Origin: Atrichornis clamosus
Lineage: Eukaryota > Chordata > Aves > Passeriformes > Menuridae
DNA: 64,000 nt
Assembly (NCBI GenBank): GCA_013400975.1
Contig: WBMZ01011745.1
Span: 1-64,000 of the forward strand
Direction of reading: 5' to 3'
This document shows positions 1 through 11,900 of this stretch, one piece after another (the first letter of the stretch is position 1; the number at the start of each line of letters is the position of its first letter). The position numbers and the translations under genes were made by a program. The notes under the pieces are model-generated. The model ran no database searches. It was not told the DNA's origin and saw only the letters and a list, made by a program, of their open reading frames with translations.

Positions 1-89
1 CCCGCCGCCCCCCGCCCCGCCGCTGCCCAGCCCGCAGGACAGCGCCTTCCTCAACGACGCCGACATGGTCATGAGCTTCGTCAACCTGG
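1..89 (+). CDS. BMP6: BMP6 exon 1, 3' end (partial; N-terminal propeptide)
   Basis: This is the 3' end of the first coding exon of bone morphogenetic protein 6, a secreted TGF-beta-family ligand. The frame starts at base 2 and reads a proline-rich stretch, then QDSAFLNDADMVMSFVNL, with base 89 left as the first base of a split valine codon (phase 1). The block is the start of the TGF-beta propeptide (latency) domain. That domain helps fold and dimerise the precursor in the secretory pathway and is cut off by furin-type proteases. The QDSAFLNDADMVMSFVNL string is BMP6-like; from memory, BMP7 has SHFLTDADMVMSFVNL and BMP5 has PFLHDADMIMSFVNL. The signal peptide and start codon lie upstream of the window. 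The exon is very GC-rich, as is usual for first exons in CpG islands. Identity is secure because the frame continues exactly into the exon at 60609. Confidence 0.96.
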
Positions 90-95
90 GTGAGT
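90..95 (+). other. BMP6: Splice donor of BMP6 intron 1 (GTGAGT)
   Basis: The exon ends CTGG and is followed directly by GTGAGT, a near-perfect U1-binding donor. Using it leaves one base (g89), which joins the first two bases of the exon at 60609 to give a valine codon, as expected for BMP5/6/7 at this position. Confidence 0.95.
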
Positions 96-97
96 GA

Positions 98-117
98 GGG
101 AGCGAGCGAGCGAGCGC
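98..117 (+). repeat. GAGC short tandem repeat
   Basis: About four imperfect GAGC/GCGA units sit just inside the intron, 8 bases after the donor. This is a small GC-rich microsatellite. Confidence 0.7.
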
Positions 118-380
118 CGGACTGCCCGAAGCCCATCCAGCCGCTCACCCGTCCGGCCGTCCCGCGGACGCCCCTGTGCCGGGGAGTGGGGACGGACGGC
201 CGCTCTCCGGGGTGGGATGCGACGGAGTCGGGGCTTTGCTGGCTGGGACTCGCCTTCCTGCGCGGCTTTCGGCCAGGCGGGCAGCTCCCTTTGGGGAAGG
301 GCAAAACCTCTTGCAAACAGTAAAAAAAGAATATACCCCAGAATGCAAAACCTTAGGGAAGGAGGGAGGGGGGAAGGAAG

Positions 381-399
381 AAAAAAAAATTTTTTTTTT
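381..399. repeat. A9T10 homopolymer palindrome
   Basis: Nine A bases are followed directly by ten T bases, preceded by a purine-rich run (GGGAGGGGGGAAGGAAG). Such A-tract/T-tract junctions are stiff and tend to exclude nucleosomes. It lies about 290 bp into the intron, next to the CpG-rich edge. Confidence 0.8.
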
Positions 400-599
400 A
401 ATAGTATTTGTTCTGATGGTGGTAGGAGCCTGTTCGTTCAGAATGAAACCCACCCTGTTCTGATTCCTGGGCAGCAGCGCTGGGGTCACACCAGAGTGCA
501 GGTTGCACTCACTCTGTGCAAGGTCCAGCCGCACAGAGACGCCTTTGGGGCTTGACATCCACACTACTCCATGGACTCTATAGTGTCTTTTTTTTTTTC

Positions 600-3500
600 T
601 TGACGTAAGATGCGCTAGTGTGGTGGTGAATGTGTGACTCTGTGTAGGTTTTTCTGGTGATTGAGCCCGGGAACATGATAAAAATCTGTATCATGTGGAA
701 ATCTTGAAACAAGTTCTGTTAGATGTCAACCTGCTCTTCAAACAAATCATCCTGTCAGCGATGTGAAGGGCTCTGAGGTGGGCATTTCAGTGGGAAAGTC
801 ATTAAGCTTTTTACTTAAAGGACCTCTTAATACCATGCAATTGTAAGGAAACAGTGTAATTAGATTCAGCTTAATGTGGAGAATGAAAATATTTCAGTTG
901 GCAAATTGCAGTTCCTTTTTTTAGGGAATTCCTGTGAAGCTCAAGTGTCTTAGCCGGTCAGCTGAAAACTGCCTTTTCACTAGAGCTGCCAGAGCTGCGT
1001 GCCGGAATAACAACAGCTTGTCTTGTTTAAAAAAAAAAATTACAGTTTGTTGTGCGTTTATTTATTTGGAGCAGGGATATGCCACTGTAACAGGAAATTT
1101 CTCTGAGCTCCCAGTGCTGGTACATGTGTTCAATAGCTTTGTACCATGCTGTATGTATCTAGAACAAGAGCTGATTAATTTTTGCACCTGATGGAAATCA
1201 TGTAGTAGGTCAGAAGTGCAGCAAAGAGTTGTTAAAGGATTTGTCTACCTTGAAAGCGAGGCAAGCACAACTCCTGCGGGCACAGCTGAGCCGCCTTAGG
1301 TACTCAGACCTTACAGGAGCGTGGAGCCTGTTGCCTCCCCGTACTGCCTGTGTGTACCTGTCAGGCTCTCAGCTGCCTTGTTTAAAGTCAGCTGGGGGTT
1401 TTTAGCTGGTGTTGCCATTTCAGAACTCTGATGGTTTTGATTGAGACGTCCTGAAATCGTCCATCAATGAAACCAGTGTGGTCTGCATCTACTAGCTCAG
1501 AAGCTGAGACCTGGGAATATTGTACAGGTTTCAAATCCAAAGGGCACCTGCCTCTGTTTTTCTTCCCTCCTAGCCTCCCCGAACTTCTCTGTCCTTTGGA
1601 TATACCGAGTTGTTGCTACTGTCTCTGTTCTTTGCCTTGGGGACTTTCAGGACCTATACTTGGAGCTGTGAATTTAGGAAGCATGGTGCTGGCTGTAGGT
1701 GTCTATAGGCAACCCCCCTGACACATTTTACTTGAGGGATGTGAATGCAAAGGGCTAGGTGGTTCCCAGAAGAGCGGATTTCAGGGATAAGTTGCGAGCA
1801 TGTGGTGTTCTAGAAGGTAATTATCTGTCTATAAAGCACCAGGAGAGTACCATTAGATGGTAGACCTGAAAGTATGTGTTTCTTTTGAAAATAACCCCTC
1901 CCACTCATATGATTCAAATCAGTTCTGATAATTTAGACACTTATGTAACAACAAGGAAAATTATTCATGTAATGTAGTAAAATAGTGCAATTGAAATACT
2001 AGTCATGAGTCTCAGGAAGCATGAATCAACTGTAGAAATTTCTCATCAACTTCCAAATTCCAAGTCATAAACCATAATGTCATTTAACGTGATTGTTTGT
2101 TACCAGAGTGTTGGCAAACCGTTGAGCTGAGACTGAACAGCTGGTTGGCTGTTTTCCGTAGCTTTTCTGGCATGTCAGGGAGTTTTTGGGGTCTTTTACC
2201 TGTGTATTGACATTTGCTTTTCCATTTAACAATAATTTATGTCAGAAAACTAGAGGAAGCCTAAGGTTATATTCCAATATAGAAACCAAAGGCTTGATGG
2301 GAGAAAGCCAGCCTGTGATCTGTCTAAGTAGCTTATTAGATGAAGTCAGAAATGCAGCTAAAGATGGTGGGATCCCAGCAGAAAGGGAAGACTTCCTGAT
2401 CTCAAGCACTCTGACTATTCCAATGAAGTATGTGTCAAGCAGCCCTGAAAACCCACAGCTGGAGTCTGCTTATAAGCAAACACTGCCAGAATTATTTTAG
2501 TTGGAGTTTTCTGCATGTGCCCATAATATAGTTACTTTTGTTTGGTTATAACTGACTTCTGAAGAACTTTGTGCTCATCCTAAAAGACTTGCCTTTCCAT
2601 TACTGAAGGGGTAACTACCAAAGAGATGTGAGATGCCCTTGCTGTTCTCTCAGGATGAGGAGTGTATGGTATCACCTGGGTTATCAGGTGCACGTGTGTA
2701 TGGCTGTGGGGGTGTGAAGTCAGTGTGGGTGACCTGCCTCCAGGTGCTGATACTGCTTCTGCTGCAGCTCAGAACAAGACAAAAGTTGGATGCATCTCCT
2801 TGTGCTGGAAAGCCATCATCTAGGGCAGTTGTGCAGAGAAGTTCTACTTTGTCATGAGACTTTGCAGGTGTGAAAGTTCTTGTGAAAGTGCATTTAATTT
2901 TGAGCCCTGTAGCCCAAAATGAGTCACTAGCTTGTAGTCACTGCTGATTTTAAATGTGCAGTGCTCCAGCCCTTCCTGACCAATGCATCCTTCAGTGTGG
3001 GGATACAGCAGGTGTGTTTTCTGTCTGGAGAAGGCCATGTTCCTCTATGCGCTCAGGGTGTGAGTCCTCTGTCAAGGTCTTGCAAAGCTGAGGGGCTTTG
3101 GTGAGGTCTCTGCCATGACCCAGATCTGGGGTTGTTAATAGCTGGATAGATGTGCAGGAAAAGTCTGAACTCATCAAACCTTGCAGATAAGAATCATAAA
3201 AAGTGTGCTTGGGGTATGGTACCTGGTTATTCAGCATTGTAGCATTTTGTAGCAGACTAACAGCATGGATTCACTGTATCTCTGTACTTTTGGAGAGAGG
3301 GTTTTCCCTTTTATCACAGGACCCACAGGTCCCTTGGGAGGACTTCACGCAAAAGGTTGAGGGGTAGCTCACCAGTTTGCCAGGCAGTCCTGCTGTCAGC
3401 CCTGAAGCTTTAACACGATTTGAGCTGGGACCATGGTAAAAAGCCTCTTCTATTTTCGTATCTCCAAACTCCAGGCAATCCCCATCTTCCCTGCAAGACT

Positions 3501-5530
3501 TCAAGTGTCTGCTGGGACAAGAGTGCTCCCTTTCAGTGCAAGAGAGCTGCTTGGAGGTAAATACAGGACTTGCTGTACAAATACTCTCTCTCCCCTTGCC
3601 TATAAAGCAGCACATTGTGGATGTGATGTCTCCCAAACAGGCTTTTCATCTTTTTGGCAGTGATCACCTACCAGATTTCCTTCTAGGAATGATCTTGCAC
3701 AAATCCATAGCACCTTAGGTGCAAGCAATATGCCTTTGTTCTGCACAGCTTTTCACAGGAGGGAAGCAGTGCTCCAGCATCCTTACACGTGTTTCTAAAG
3801 CAGGTGAATTTTTTCATCTGAAGGATTTGATCAGCCCACATGTCTTTTTCCTGGTACCATGCTTGCTCTTGGGGGATATGAAATTAGGCAACCAAGATGT
3901 ATCAGGGATGTTGCGTGATTGTATTGATGGGACCGCAGCATTCATACTGTCATCCCATCTGTTCATACTCTTGGCCATGTGCTCTAAAGGTCAAGACATC
4001 GACTCACAGGGAATAACTGGAGTGTGTGATGCTGCAGATCTGGCTGTGCTGCCAGCTGGCTGTGGACAGCCTCACTCGCTCGGCATGTGAGCAGCATCCT
4101 CCACGTGTGTCCAGAGCAGGCCAATATTAGAAATCATGAAGCTGATGATGGGAATGAGTTTACTGACTTCTGCCAAGCCTTGTCTAGTGGGCTTTGATGC
4201 CAAGACGGATTCCCAAGTGCCGAAGAGCAGCCCTATATTTGCTGCTCAAGGTCCTAATTTATGTCATCTCCTTGAAGTAGCCAGTGGTTGTGAGCTGCCT
4301 GCTAGTCTGAAGCTGCCTGATGACGTGACTAAAGAAAGGGCAAATGGTCTTTTAGAAGTCCTCAACTCCTCTGGACTTGGAATTTGAGGGACTGTAGTCA
4401 TCCTTCTCCCTTTGTCCAGGAGCCCTGGAAGATGTGTGCCTCTTGGAGAAGCTGCTGTTCAAAACCTGTACTGTTGAAATGAGTGGAGAGTCGTGTTCGT
4501 GTAAGCAGTTTATCCAGGTCTGACTGTCATCTGGACCAAGCTACTGGAACCAGACCGTGTGGCATTAGTAGGATTATTCTCTGTCTTGTGAAAGCTTTTC
4601 AGAGCTTGAAAATTTAGAGTCTTAAATTTGTGTGAAATGTTGAAGTCTTTCTTCCAGCAACAAATATAACAAAAGGAATTTATTGTAATTGTGAAAAGCT
4701 AGTATTGCCAAACCAGTCTTGATTATTTCAAGCCAGATATTTTATCTGTAAATAAATGAAAAGTTGCATTTTGAATTTGACACCCAGGTGTGGGGTTGGG
4801 GTTTTTTTTTAATTTTTTGTGTAAGTAAAAGCAGAACTTCTTAGTTCTTTTCCTCAAACAAAATTGAAACCAAACCACTTCTTATAAAAAGGTTTTCTTT
4901 TGGCAATTTTCTTCCAGCTCAACATGGCTTTAGCAGAAAATCACTTGGGCAGCTGTCATGGATGTCTTGTGCTGAGCTCCTGCTGGGACTGCTCGCTGCA
5001 GGCTTGTACCTCTGCCAAGGAGCTGTGGATCCTTGCTGGGTCTAGCCCGGTGCATTGCAGTGGTTACACTCCCTCTCATAGTTTTAAATATAAACTTTTA
5101 AGCGGTGTTTGTGATTTAGCAGGAAGGAAGATGGTGTTTAGACTTTCCATGCCATGGAGTCACGATTCTTTTTAGGTCATCTTGCCTCATTGCTAACTTG
5201 CAGGGAGTTAGAGGAAGGTATGATTTACTTGGGACATAAACAGTCCTGTTGTGTGTTTCTGCTGTATCCCAGCAGATGCTCAGCTATGCTGATAAGTACA
5301 GTTCACCTACTAATCATTTAGCGTTTCCATTTGATCATTTATATAGCAGTGTGAACAGAGAGCAAACACTATCACCAAAATGAAAAAATGGCTCATGGAT
5401 GAGAGATTCCCATTTGTTTTAGCAAGCATCAGACCTCAGAGCCTGGGATATGGAGATTAAGGACCGGAAAGGTGTCTTTTGTCCACCTGATTCTTGGAAC
5501 CTGGTGCTGGGTCATACCTAGGTTCCCTGT
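600..5530. other. Unique intronic sequence, no gene seen
   Basis: This is AT-rich intron without a recognisable repeat family. Open frames at 934-1191, 2186-2500, 3719-4090 and 4136-4387 (+ strand) show no known domain. Only 2186-2500 looks at all exon-like and it is discussed as a finding. No RNA gene or regulatory site can be named from the sequence. Confidence 0.6.
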
Positions 5531-5533
5531 TCA

Positions 5534-5794
5534 ATGGGGCAACAGTTTTAAACTGAAAGAGGGTAGGTTTAGATTGGATATAAGGGAGAATTTTTTTTTA
5601 AACAGAAGTGGTGAGACTCTGGAACAGGTTGCCCAGAGAAGTTGTGGATGCCTCATCCTTGGAGGTGTTTTAAGTCAGGTTGTGTGGGGCTTTGAGCAAC
5701 CTGTTCTACTGAACATGTTCCTGCCCATGGCAGAGGTTTATCTGGATGGCTTTTGAAGGTCCCTTCCAGCCTGAACTGCTTGTGATTCTAAGTG
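5534..5794 (+). mobile_element. CR1 LINE, 3' terminal fragment
   Basis: This is a 5'-truncated, diverged CR1 retrotransposon tail. Landmarks in order are TTTTAAACTGAAAGAGGG, then TTTAGATTGGATAT, then TCTGGAACAGGTTGCCCAGAG, GGATGCCTCATCCTTGGAGG, GGTCCCTTCCAGCC, and an end at GTGATTCTA, which is one degraded copy of the terminal CR1 octamer. These correspond to the last part of CR1 ORF2 and the 3' UTR. Extreme 5' truncation is normal for CR1, which is copied by target-primed reverse transcription. No coding capacity remains. Confidence 0.88.
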
Positions 5795-5799
5795 TTGAG

Positions 5800-8378
5800 A
5801 GGGCACTGGGGGACTGGGATTCTGTAGCCGTGATATGCTGAGGGTGAGGAGACATGCCTGAAAAAGATTGTGAGTTGTTTCTTTCCACCTCTTTTCCAGT
5901 CGTGGCTGGCAGAGGATGAAGAGTGGTGCCTTCTGCAGAGCTGCAGTGTTTGCAGCAGGGGAGGCTGGCAGCAGCACCCTAAGAGGTGCCCTGTGCTTTG
6001 CACCTGGAGCAGGCTCCCAAGGCAGTGACTCTGGGAAAGGCATGGGGCTGCAGCTGCTGCAGGGCTGTTGCAGGAGAAAAAAGCTTAATTAAAGAAACCG
6101 AGTCCCCGTGGGATTGCAGGGGTGTTTAATACCTTGTAATGGACTTTGATTCCTAAAACCTGCTGTGGATTGGGGCTGGCATTTCCTGAATTTTCAGTTG
6201 CTTAAGAAACAGTCTTGTAGTGTTGGGTAGAGTTTTGGAGTGGATTTTTTTGTTTGTTTGGGTTTTGGGTTGGTTGGGTTTTTTTGGTGATGTAATGAGA
6301 TTATTTTTTTGTTTTGTTGTTAAGGGTATAAAGATTTTGACAGCACTGCCTTCAGCTCTTTTTATTTTACGTAGCAGTGTTCATCATAGCACAATGACAG
6401 AATTGAATCAGTGGTAGCAACAGTGGGAACTTTTGGCAAAAAAGGATAATGTAGACAGAGACGAAGTGTTCTGCTAACTAAAACAGTAGCTGTATTTTTC
6501 AGAGAGCTAGACATGACTGTTTTGATCCAATGTGGTGTTAATCACAAGAATACATAACTTCTTTCCTGTGAACTTTCCCCTTAAAAATATCCAATGATAT
6601 CACCTGATGTTTTGCACGAATGCTCAGTATAACCAGAATTTGGAACAGCTGGCTCCATATAAACTTGGAACATTCATAGGTCAAATATTAGCGTATAAAT
6701 AAAAACATTTTGAAAATGAAAACAGAAGCACAGTATTGGAAATATACTCAATGTGCAGATGTACTTCATGGCTTGAATAGCTTTACAAATTAATCAAGAC
6801 AGTGTTAACACTTGTTCTGAACAGTCAAATTTCCTGATAGTAAATGAGAAAGTGTTTTCAAAGACTATTCCAAAGATGTGTTATTCCATGGATGTTAATG
6901 GCTGTTTGCCGTGTGAGAAATGTATGAATTGGCTGTTTGAAGCCCTCTTTTAGCAAATATATATTTGTTCAACCCAAAATCTTGTCAGCCGGAGAGGTAC
7001 AGTTTCTTTTATCAAGTGCAGGCTTGCACATGTGCCATGTTTAAAGCATGCACACATGTTTTTATTGGGGTGTACTGCTGCATGCAGGCGCAGATGCAGC
7101 TTTCTTATCTTGTCGCTCACTGCATCGCGTTCGTGTGGCATGTATGGTCAAGGTATTAAGCACTCTGTTTGTACAAGGGCTAAAGAGTGACATAATGTCT
7201 ATTGAAACACCAGTGTTTAGCTCCACACCAGGCAACAAAGAGCACTTAAAAAATGAGAACAGATTAGAGCTCGTGGGCGGGTTCTGATTGTCGCACACGT
7301 AAGCCAGGAGGTGTTGGAGGGAGAAAAGGGTCGGCAGCTATGGTGTGAAATGTGTCTTCTTGCATCCTTGTGTCTCCTGGGCTTTCCAGGCCATTTGAGA
7401 GAGAAATCTGGAGTGGTAAAGCTCTTAGCAGTCAATTCTAGTCCTTTTACAAGGAATAAAGTTATCCAAATAAGTTTGAAAATAACATTGAACTGTAACA
7501 ATGCATACAAGATGCAAAAGACTTATCTGCCTGTGTAAACTCTGTAATAATACAAAGTTGTTTCAATATGAACACTTACTGCAGCCTCACTTCCGTATTT
7601 TTTGAACTGCCTTAAAATATCTGGATTAAGGTTCAATATTGGGGAATAAAGAAGTGGTCAGAGGTTTAATTCCTCATGTCACAGGGGCACACGCTCCCTC
7701 TGGCCAAATTCGGATGAGCAGAGGTCAAAGCAGCAGTCTTTAATTGCCAGATGCTCTGCAGGTAAAAAGCAGGAAGCATTTCCTCTGTCACTTACCTTGG
7801 GCTTCCCATTCACATTTCTTCACTGCTTATGGCCACACTGGTGGTGTGTTACAGCTCAGGCCTTATATGCTTTTAATGTAGCTGAATGCTCATCATGTTG
7901 CCAAGCCTGATTCCTCAAAACATTTGTGTGCAGGCAGTGAGAGGCTTCTCTGCAAGCCTTGACCTGTGTGCACAATTCTGATGCAAAATAGTGGCAGCAT
8001 AGATCTAAAATTTAAGCCGGGTTTGAAATTCTTTTTTTAATATCTACACAAAGATTTGATCCACAAGTACAGAATCCAGGTGCTCAAATAATGAAGCTTG
8101 GCAAAAAACCCCTTCATTTTAGAAAAGCAGCAGACTCTCTTGCCCACAAACTGGATTCTTGAGACAGCATTTCAGGCATACAGACCCTTTTGCTTAATTA
8201 TTGTAACATCAAACATCTTTGACATGAAAGGGACCAAGCAGTGGCTATGCAAGATAATGATTTGTTTATAAAAATAATTTAAACAGCATATGAAAAGGAT
8301 AAACATGCATGTCCTGCCAAAATTCACTGTATGTTCTGCAAGCTTTGGTGATTGGGAATCTCTCGGCTTGCTCTTTCG
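5800..8378. other. Unique intronic sequence with T/G-rich patch
   Basis: No gene is visible. A T/G-rich low-complexity stretch lies at about 6245-6325, with runs of T separated by GG or GGG. The remainder is AT-rich unique intron with only short chance open frames. Confidence 0.55.
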
Positions 8379-8445
8379 ATTTCTTTCTGTCTTTCTGTCT
8401 GTCTGTCTTTCTGTCTTTCTGTCGTTCTGTCTTTCTGTCTTTCTA
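8379..8445 (+). repeat. Pyrimidine microsatellite (TTTCTGTC)n
   Basis: About eight imperfect units of TTTCTGTC, with some units shortened to CTGT or TTCT, form a pure polypyrimidine strand over about 67 bp. The long purine/pyrimidine asymmetry could form triplex DNA and is likely to vary in length between individuals. Confidence 0.9.
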
Positions 8446-8829
8446 TTTAACCCACAAAGGAAAATAGGCAGAGGGGGAAGGGAGTGAAAAGAAGGGAGAC
8501 TTAAAAAAAAAAGTTCTCATATTTAAGGAAGTTCCAGCTTATTATGCTATGGAAGATAGCTGGAGAGAAAATACATTTGTTTAACATACTACAATAGATT
8601 TTCACTTTGAGATGTCTGTGTCTTTTCTCTTGCATGTGATAGTTTTTACACTTTAATGATTGCAGCAGCTGTCCTGTCCAAAAATATTCCATTCTGCAGG
8701 ATATGTAATGCTCATTACTTGCTAGGTAACATAAAGATACTACTCTGCCTCTTATTCAGAACTTCAAAACGCTTCAAAAGCTTTATGAAGTCTCTCAGTG
8801 TGCTCTGACAAATGTAAATCACTCTTAAA

Positions 8830-8947
8830 CTCATTTTCCAAATAACTAAGTTGAGGCTCAGAGGCTATGACCGGACCAGGGCTGTGATGAGGTCTCTGAA
8901 ATTCTTGCTTCCAGTCCTACAATCTAACCATGAAACTGTATGCTGTG
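8830..8947 (-). mobile_element. MIR-type CORE-SINE relic, antisense
   Basis: Read on the + strand this resembles the reverse complement of MIR. It runs CTCATTTTCCA, then AGTTGAGGCTCAGAGG, then TATGACCGGACCAGG, CCTCT/GAAATTCTTGCT, and TCCAGTCCTACAATCTAACCATGAAACTGTATGC. The blocks line up in order with the MIR elements for 'cattttacagatgaggaaactgaggctcagag', the short CORE region, and the tRNA-derived head. MIR copies are ancient in amniotes and are kept at low number in birds. The copy is heavily mutated. Confidence 0.7.
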
Positions 8948-8949
8948 TT

Positions 8950-11900
8950 ACTGACCTGGCCGGTCCTCCAGTGGCTCATGGAGTCGATGGAACAGTAGGG
9001 TCTTACGTGGTGAAACCTGTCCTTTTTCAGGTTGCAGCATGAATCCCCTGGAGCCTACGGTTTGTCACTTGGCTTAGGCTTTAGTACTTCCCGCTTGTGA
9101 ACCGTGCTCATCAGTATTGCACAGTCTGTGCCTTCTGCAACCATGCTCCTTTAGGGACATGGCTCTTCAAACACGCTGGCCAACAGCTGAACACAGGAAA
9201 AATGAAAGAGGTCACAAGCTAGTACATGTTTCACTTGAAACTGTTGTATAGACTAGTAAAGGTTTGGTTTACTTTTTTTTTAGTGCCCATGCTGCAGGAA
9301 AGCTAATAGTAGACATTCTTCCAAGTTAACTGATAGTTTTGTTGAGAAACTCCCCATAAAAATGCAGTGTAACAGCTGAAGGTGGTATAATGATTCCTTT
9401 ATATTTCAGGAGCTATTGGGATTGGGTCTGCCTGATACTTTTGCTATCTCTAGTCTCAGTAAAAACAATTTTATGGGGTCCCAAAACAGTCTGTTGCTTC
9501 TGGCAGCCAGAGAGCTGGCAGCCCCGATGCACTGAGGCTTGAAGAGATAGTTCATTAATTCATGGCACTTTCCAGAATAAACATGGCAAACCTCCTCTGA
9601 AATAACAGACGGTAAATCCTCCTTGTCACTCAAGACTGCACATTTGTCTTCAGAAAGGGGCCATGAAAGAAGCTGTCCATCTCCTAATGAATGAGAAAAT
9701 AAATAGAAGAAGAATTGTGCATTGTGTCGTACTTGACATGGCGAAGCTTCGGGGTGGAATAGCAACAAACCATTCCCCCATCTCAGCCCTGTTAAATGTA
9801 GACCTAAACCAAGCAATGCCCACCAGGCAGGCTATCAGATGGTTTAAACTATAACATAGCTCTTTGACAGGGATTCCTGGTGGGAATGACAGCCTTTTTT
9901 GCTCCTTCTTTGACTCTTTTTGGGAAGGTAGGTGTCAACACCTCTCAGCTTTGGGTCCTCAGGGATAGGATCCTCTGGCTCCTCTGTGCTCTGAGACTCG
10001 TGAAGGTTGCTACAAGCTGGGGTTGCTCGGAGCGCACAGATGTTTTGTGCAGCTTGTTATTTTCTATGTTGGAGGTTATGAGTCAGATTACTGTTACCAA
10101 AATGTTTATGTGAAATCATTTCTGAGTCATATATTTGCATCATATACAACCTGTCTGGCAATCAAAACATTCAGTGCTCGGCTAATGATTATACTAAGTT
10201 TTCCAACACTCTGCTCCAACATAACATAATTACACGGCAAAGTGCAATATATTACTTTGACAGGGTTCTTCATGCGTCTTGTGATGTCAGAACATCATCA
10301 TTGCTATTATTTTAAATTATCAGAGTTTGTTGGATGAAACAAAGTTAAAATTAGTGAGAGGCAGTCCCTCAGAAACAAAACGCCCTGCAAAAGTTCCTGG
10401 GCTTTTTCAGTCCCCAAGAAAACATACATGTCAAGAAGTTGCACAGTACTTTTAAATTCATTCTCTCCAGAGAGGTGCTTGTTCAAGGCTTATTGGTTTA
10501 ATTGACAGAATAGCTGTGGATATTTGCCTGGAGAAATTGTTTGGCACCTGTGAGACTTATTGGTAGTGTCTCAAAAATACGTTTTTTAAGATAGAACCAG
10601 AGTATTTTAGCAGTGTACAGTCTCTAAACTACAACTTAATGCACACTGTGTTTATATCTTGTGTGAGTTCTAGCATAAATAGGGATCACTTACAAAAGTA
10701 TTCTGAATAGCTAGGGCAAGCATGTAAAATTATACTTACCTTCATGTGTGTGAGAACTTGGGCAGGAGTGTTTGCTGCCGTGTTCCAGTGAATCAGTAAC
10801 TCCTCTTTAATTGTTTATTCTAGAGCAGGATGGGGGAAACTGAAGCACCCCTCAATTCTGTGCTAAGGAAACAGTCAAGGAGATGAAAAGTGCATGGGGG
10901 CATAGGGCTGCTCTTTTGTTTGTTTTTAAATACCTGTATATAAAAAAGCATATGGCTGTTGAAATGGAAAATTATGTTAGGGCTCACTTGCCTGAATTTG
11001 GCTTACAGTCTTTTGGAATTGGCTTTGGAAGCTCCATTACAAGCGTGAAGGGCACTGGCGGGTCCCTTTAAATATAAAACATCGTTGCGTTTCATCGCTC
11101 TGACTGAACTGGCAGAGTGCAAAGAACAGGGTGGATTATGATGACATTCTTTATGTTCCTAGTGAAAAAAAGTATGGACAATGCAGCAGTGGACTTTCTT
11201 GGCTACAAGTGTCTGAACTGTGCTTAGTAATTAGGGAGCCCACATTTGGAGCAATAACAAGCATCCCTGTGCTGTATTAGCGAGCACCGTCTTTGCTTAT
11301 GCGCTCTCCGTGGCCAGCGTCAGTGGCAAATACATAATTGGTCTATGAGGACCAATATATTGTGAAGTATAGTGGAAAATGCCAAAATAAAATTTCAGTT
11401 GGATGAAGTCCATTTGTCCTGTGCTAATTTCTAACCCTGTAAACAAACACAGCTGCTGAACGTAGAATCAGTGCTCAGAGTGCTTAAAAACAGTGATGCA
11501 TTGCTAGTGAGATCACAGCAGAAAAAAATTTGTAACATATGAGGCTGCAGTAAGGATCAAGACTATCCTCAGCTCTGATTAATTGTTTGTTTATATATTT
11601 TCATCTATTTATGATGCTGTAGAATAGCTAGAATGTAAAGATTACTGTCTGATTGCCAGACCATTCAGCTGAGACAGTGTTAAGTATTGATGAGCCAGTT
11701 GTCATGAACTTTTGCAAAAGGGTCTGAATCAGTGACCAAAGTCTTCATGAACATATATGTATGTATTTCATATTTCTCTTTTTCATACCGATATATGATC
11801 CATTTGGTCATCTGGGCTTTGTTGTTATTTGTTTATATATGTGAAGGACCCAGGCAGGTAGATCTGCCTGTCACTTCATCTTAATTAAAATGTCTTTAGA

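Larger units (their letters stand above)
1..260. promoter_or_regulatory. 3' shore of a CpG island
   Basis: CpG density is very high from base 1 to about 260, including a short GAGC run at 98-117 and many CG steps up to about 245, then falls abruptly to the AT-rich intron background. This is consistent with the downstream edge of the BMP6 promoter/exon 1 CpG island, whose core would lie upstream of the window. No transcription start is visible here. Confidence 0.7.

Noticed and set aside
11845..11865. Short hairpin CAGGCAG-GTAGAT-CTGCCTG
   Set aside because: Stem of 7 bp only; far too short for a miRNA precursor and expected by chance in 64 kb.
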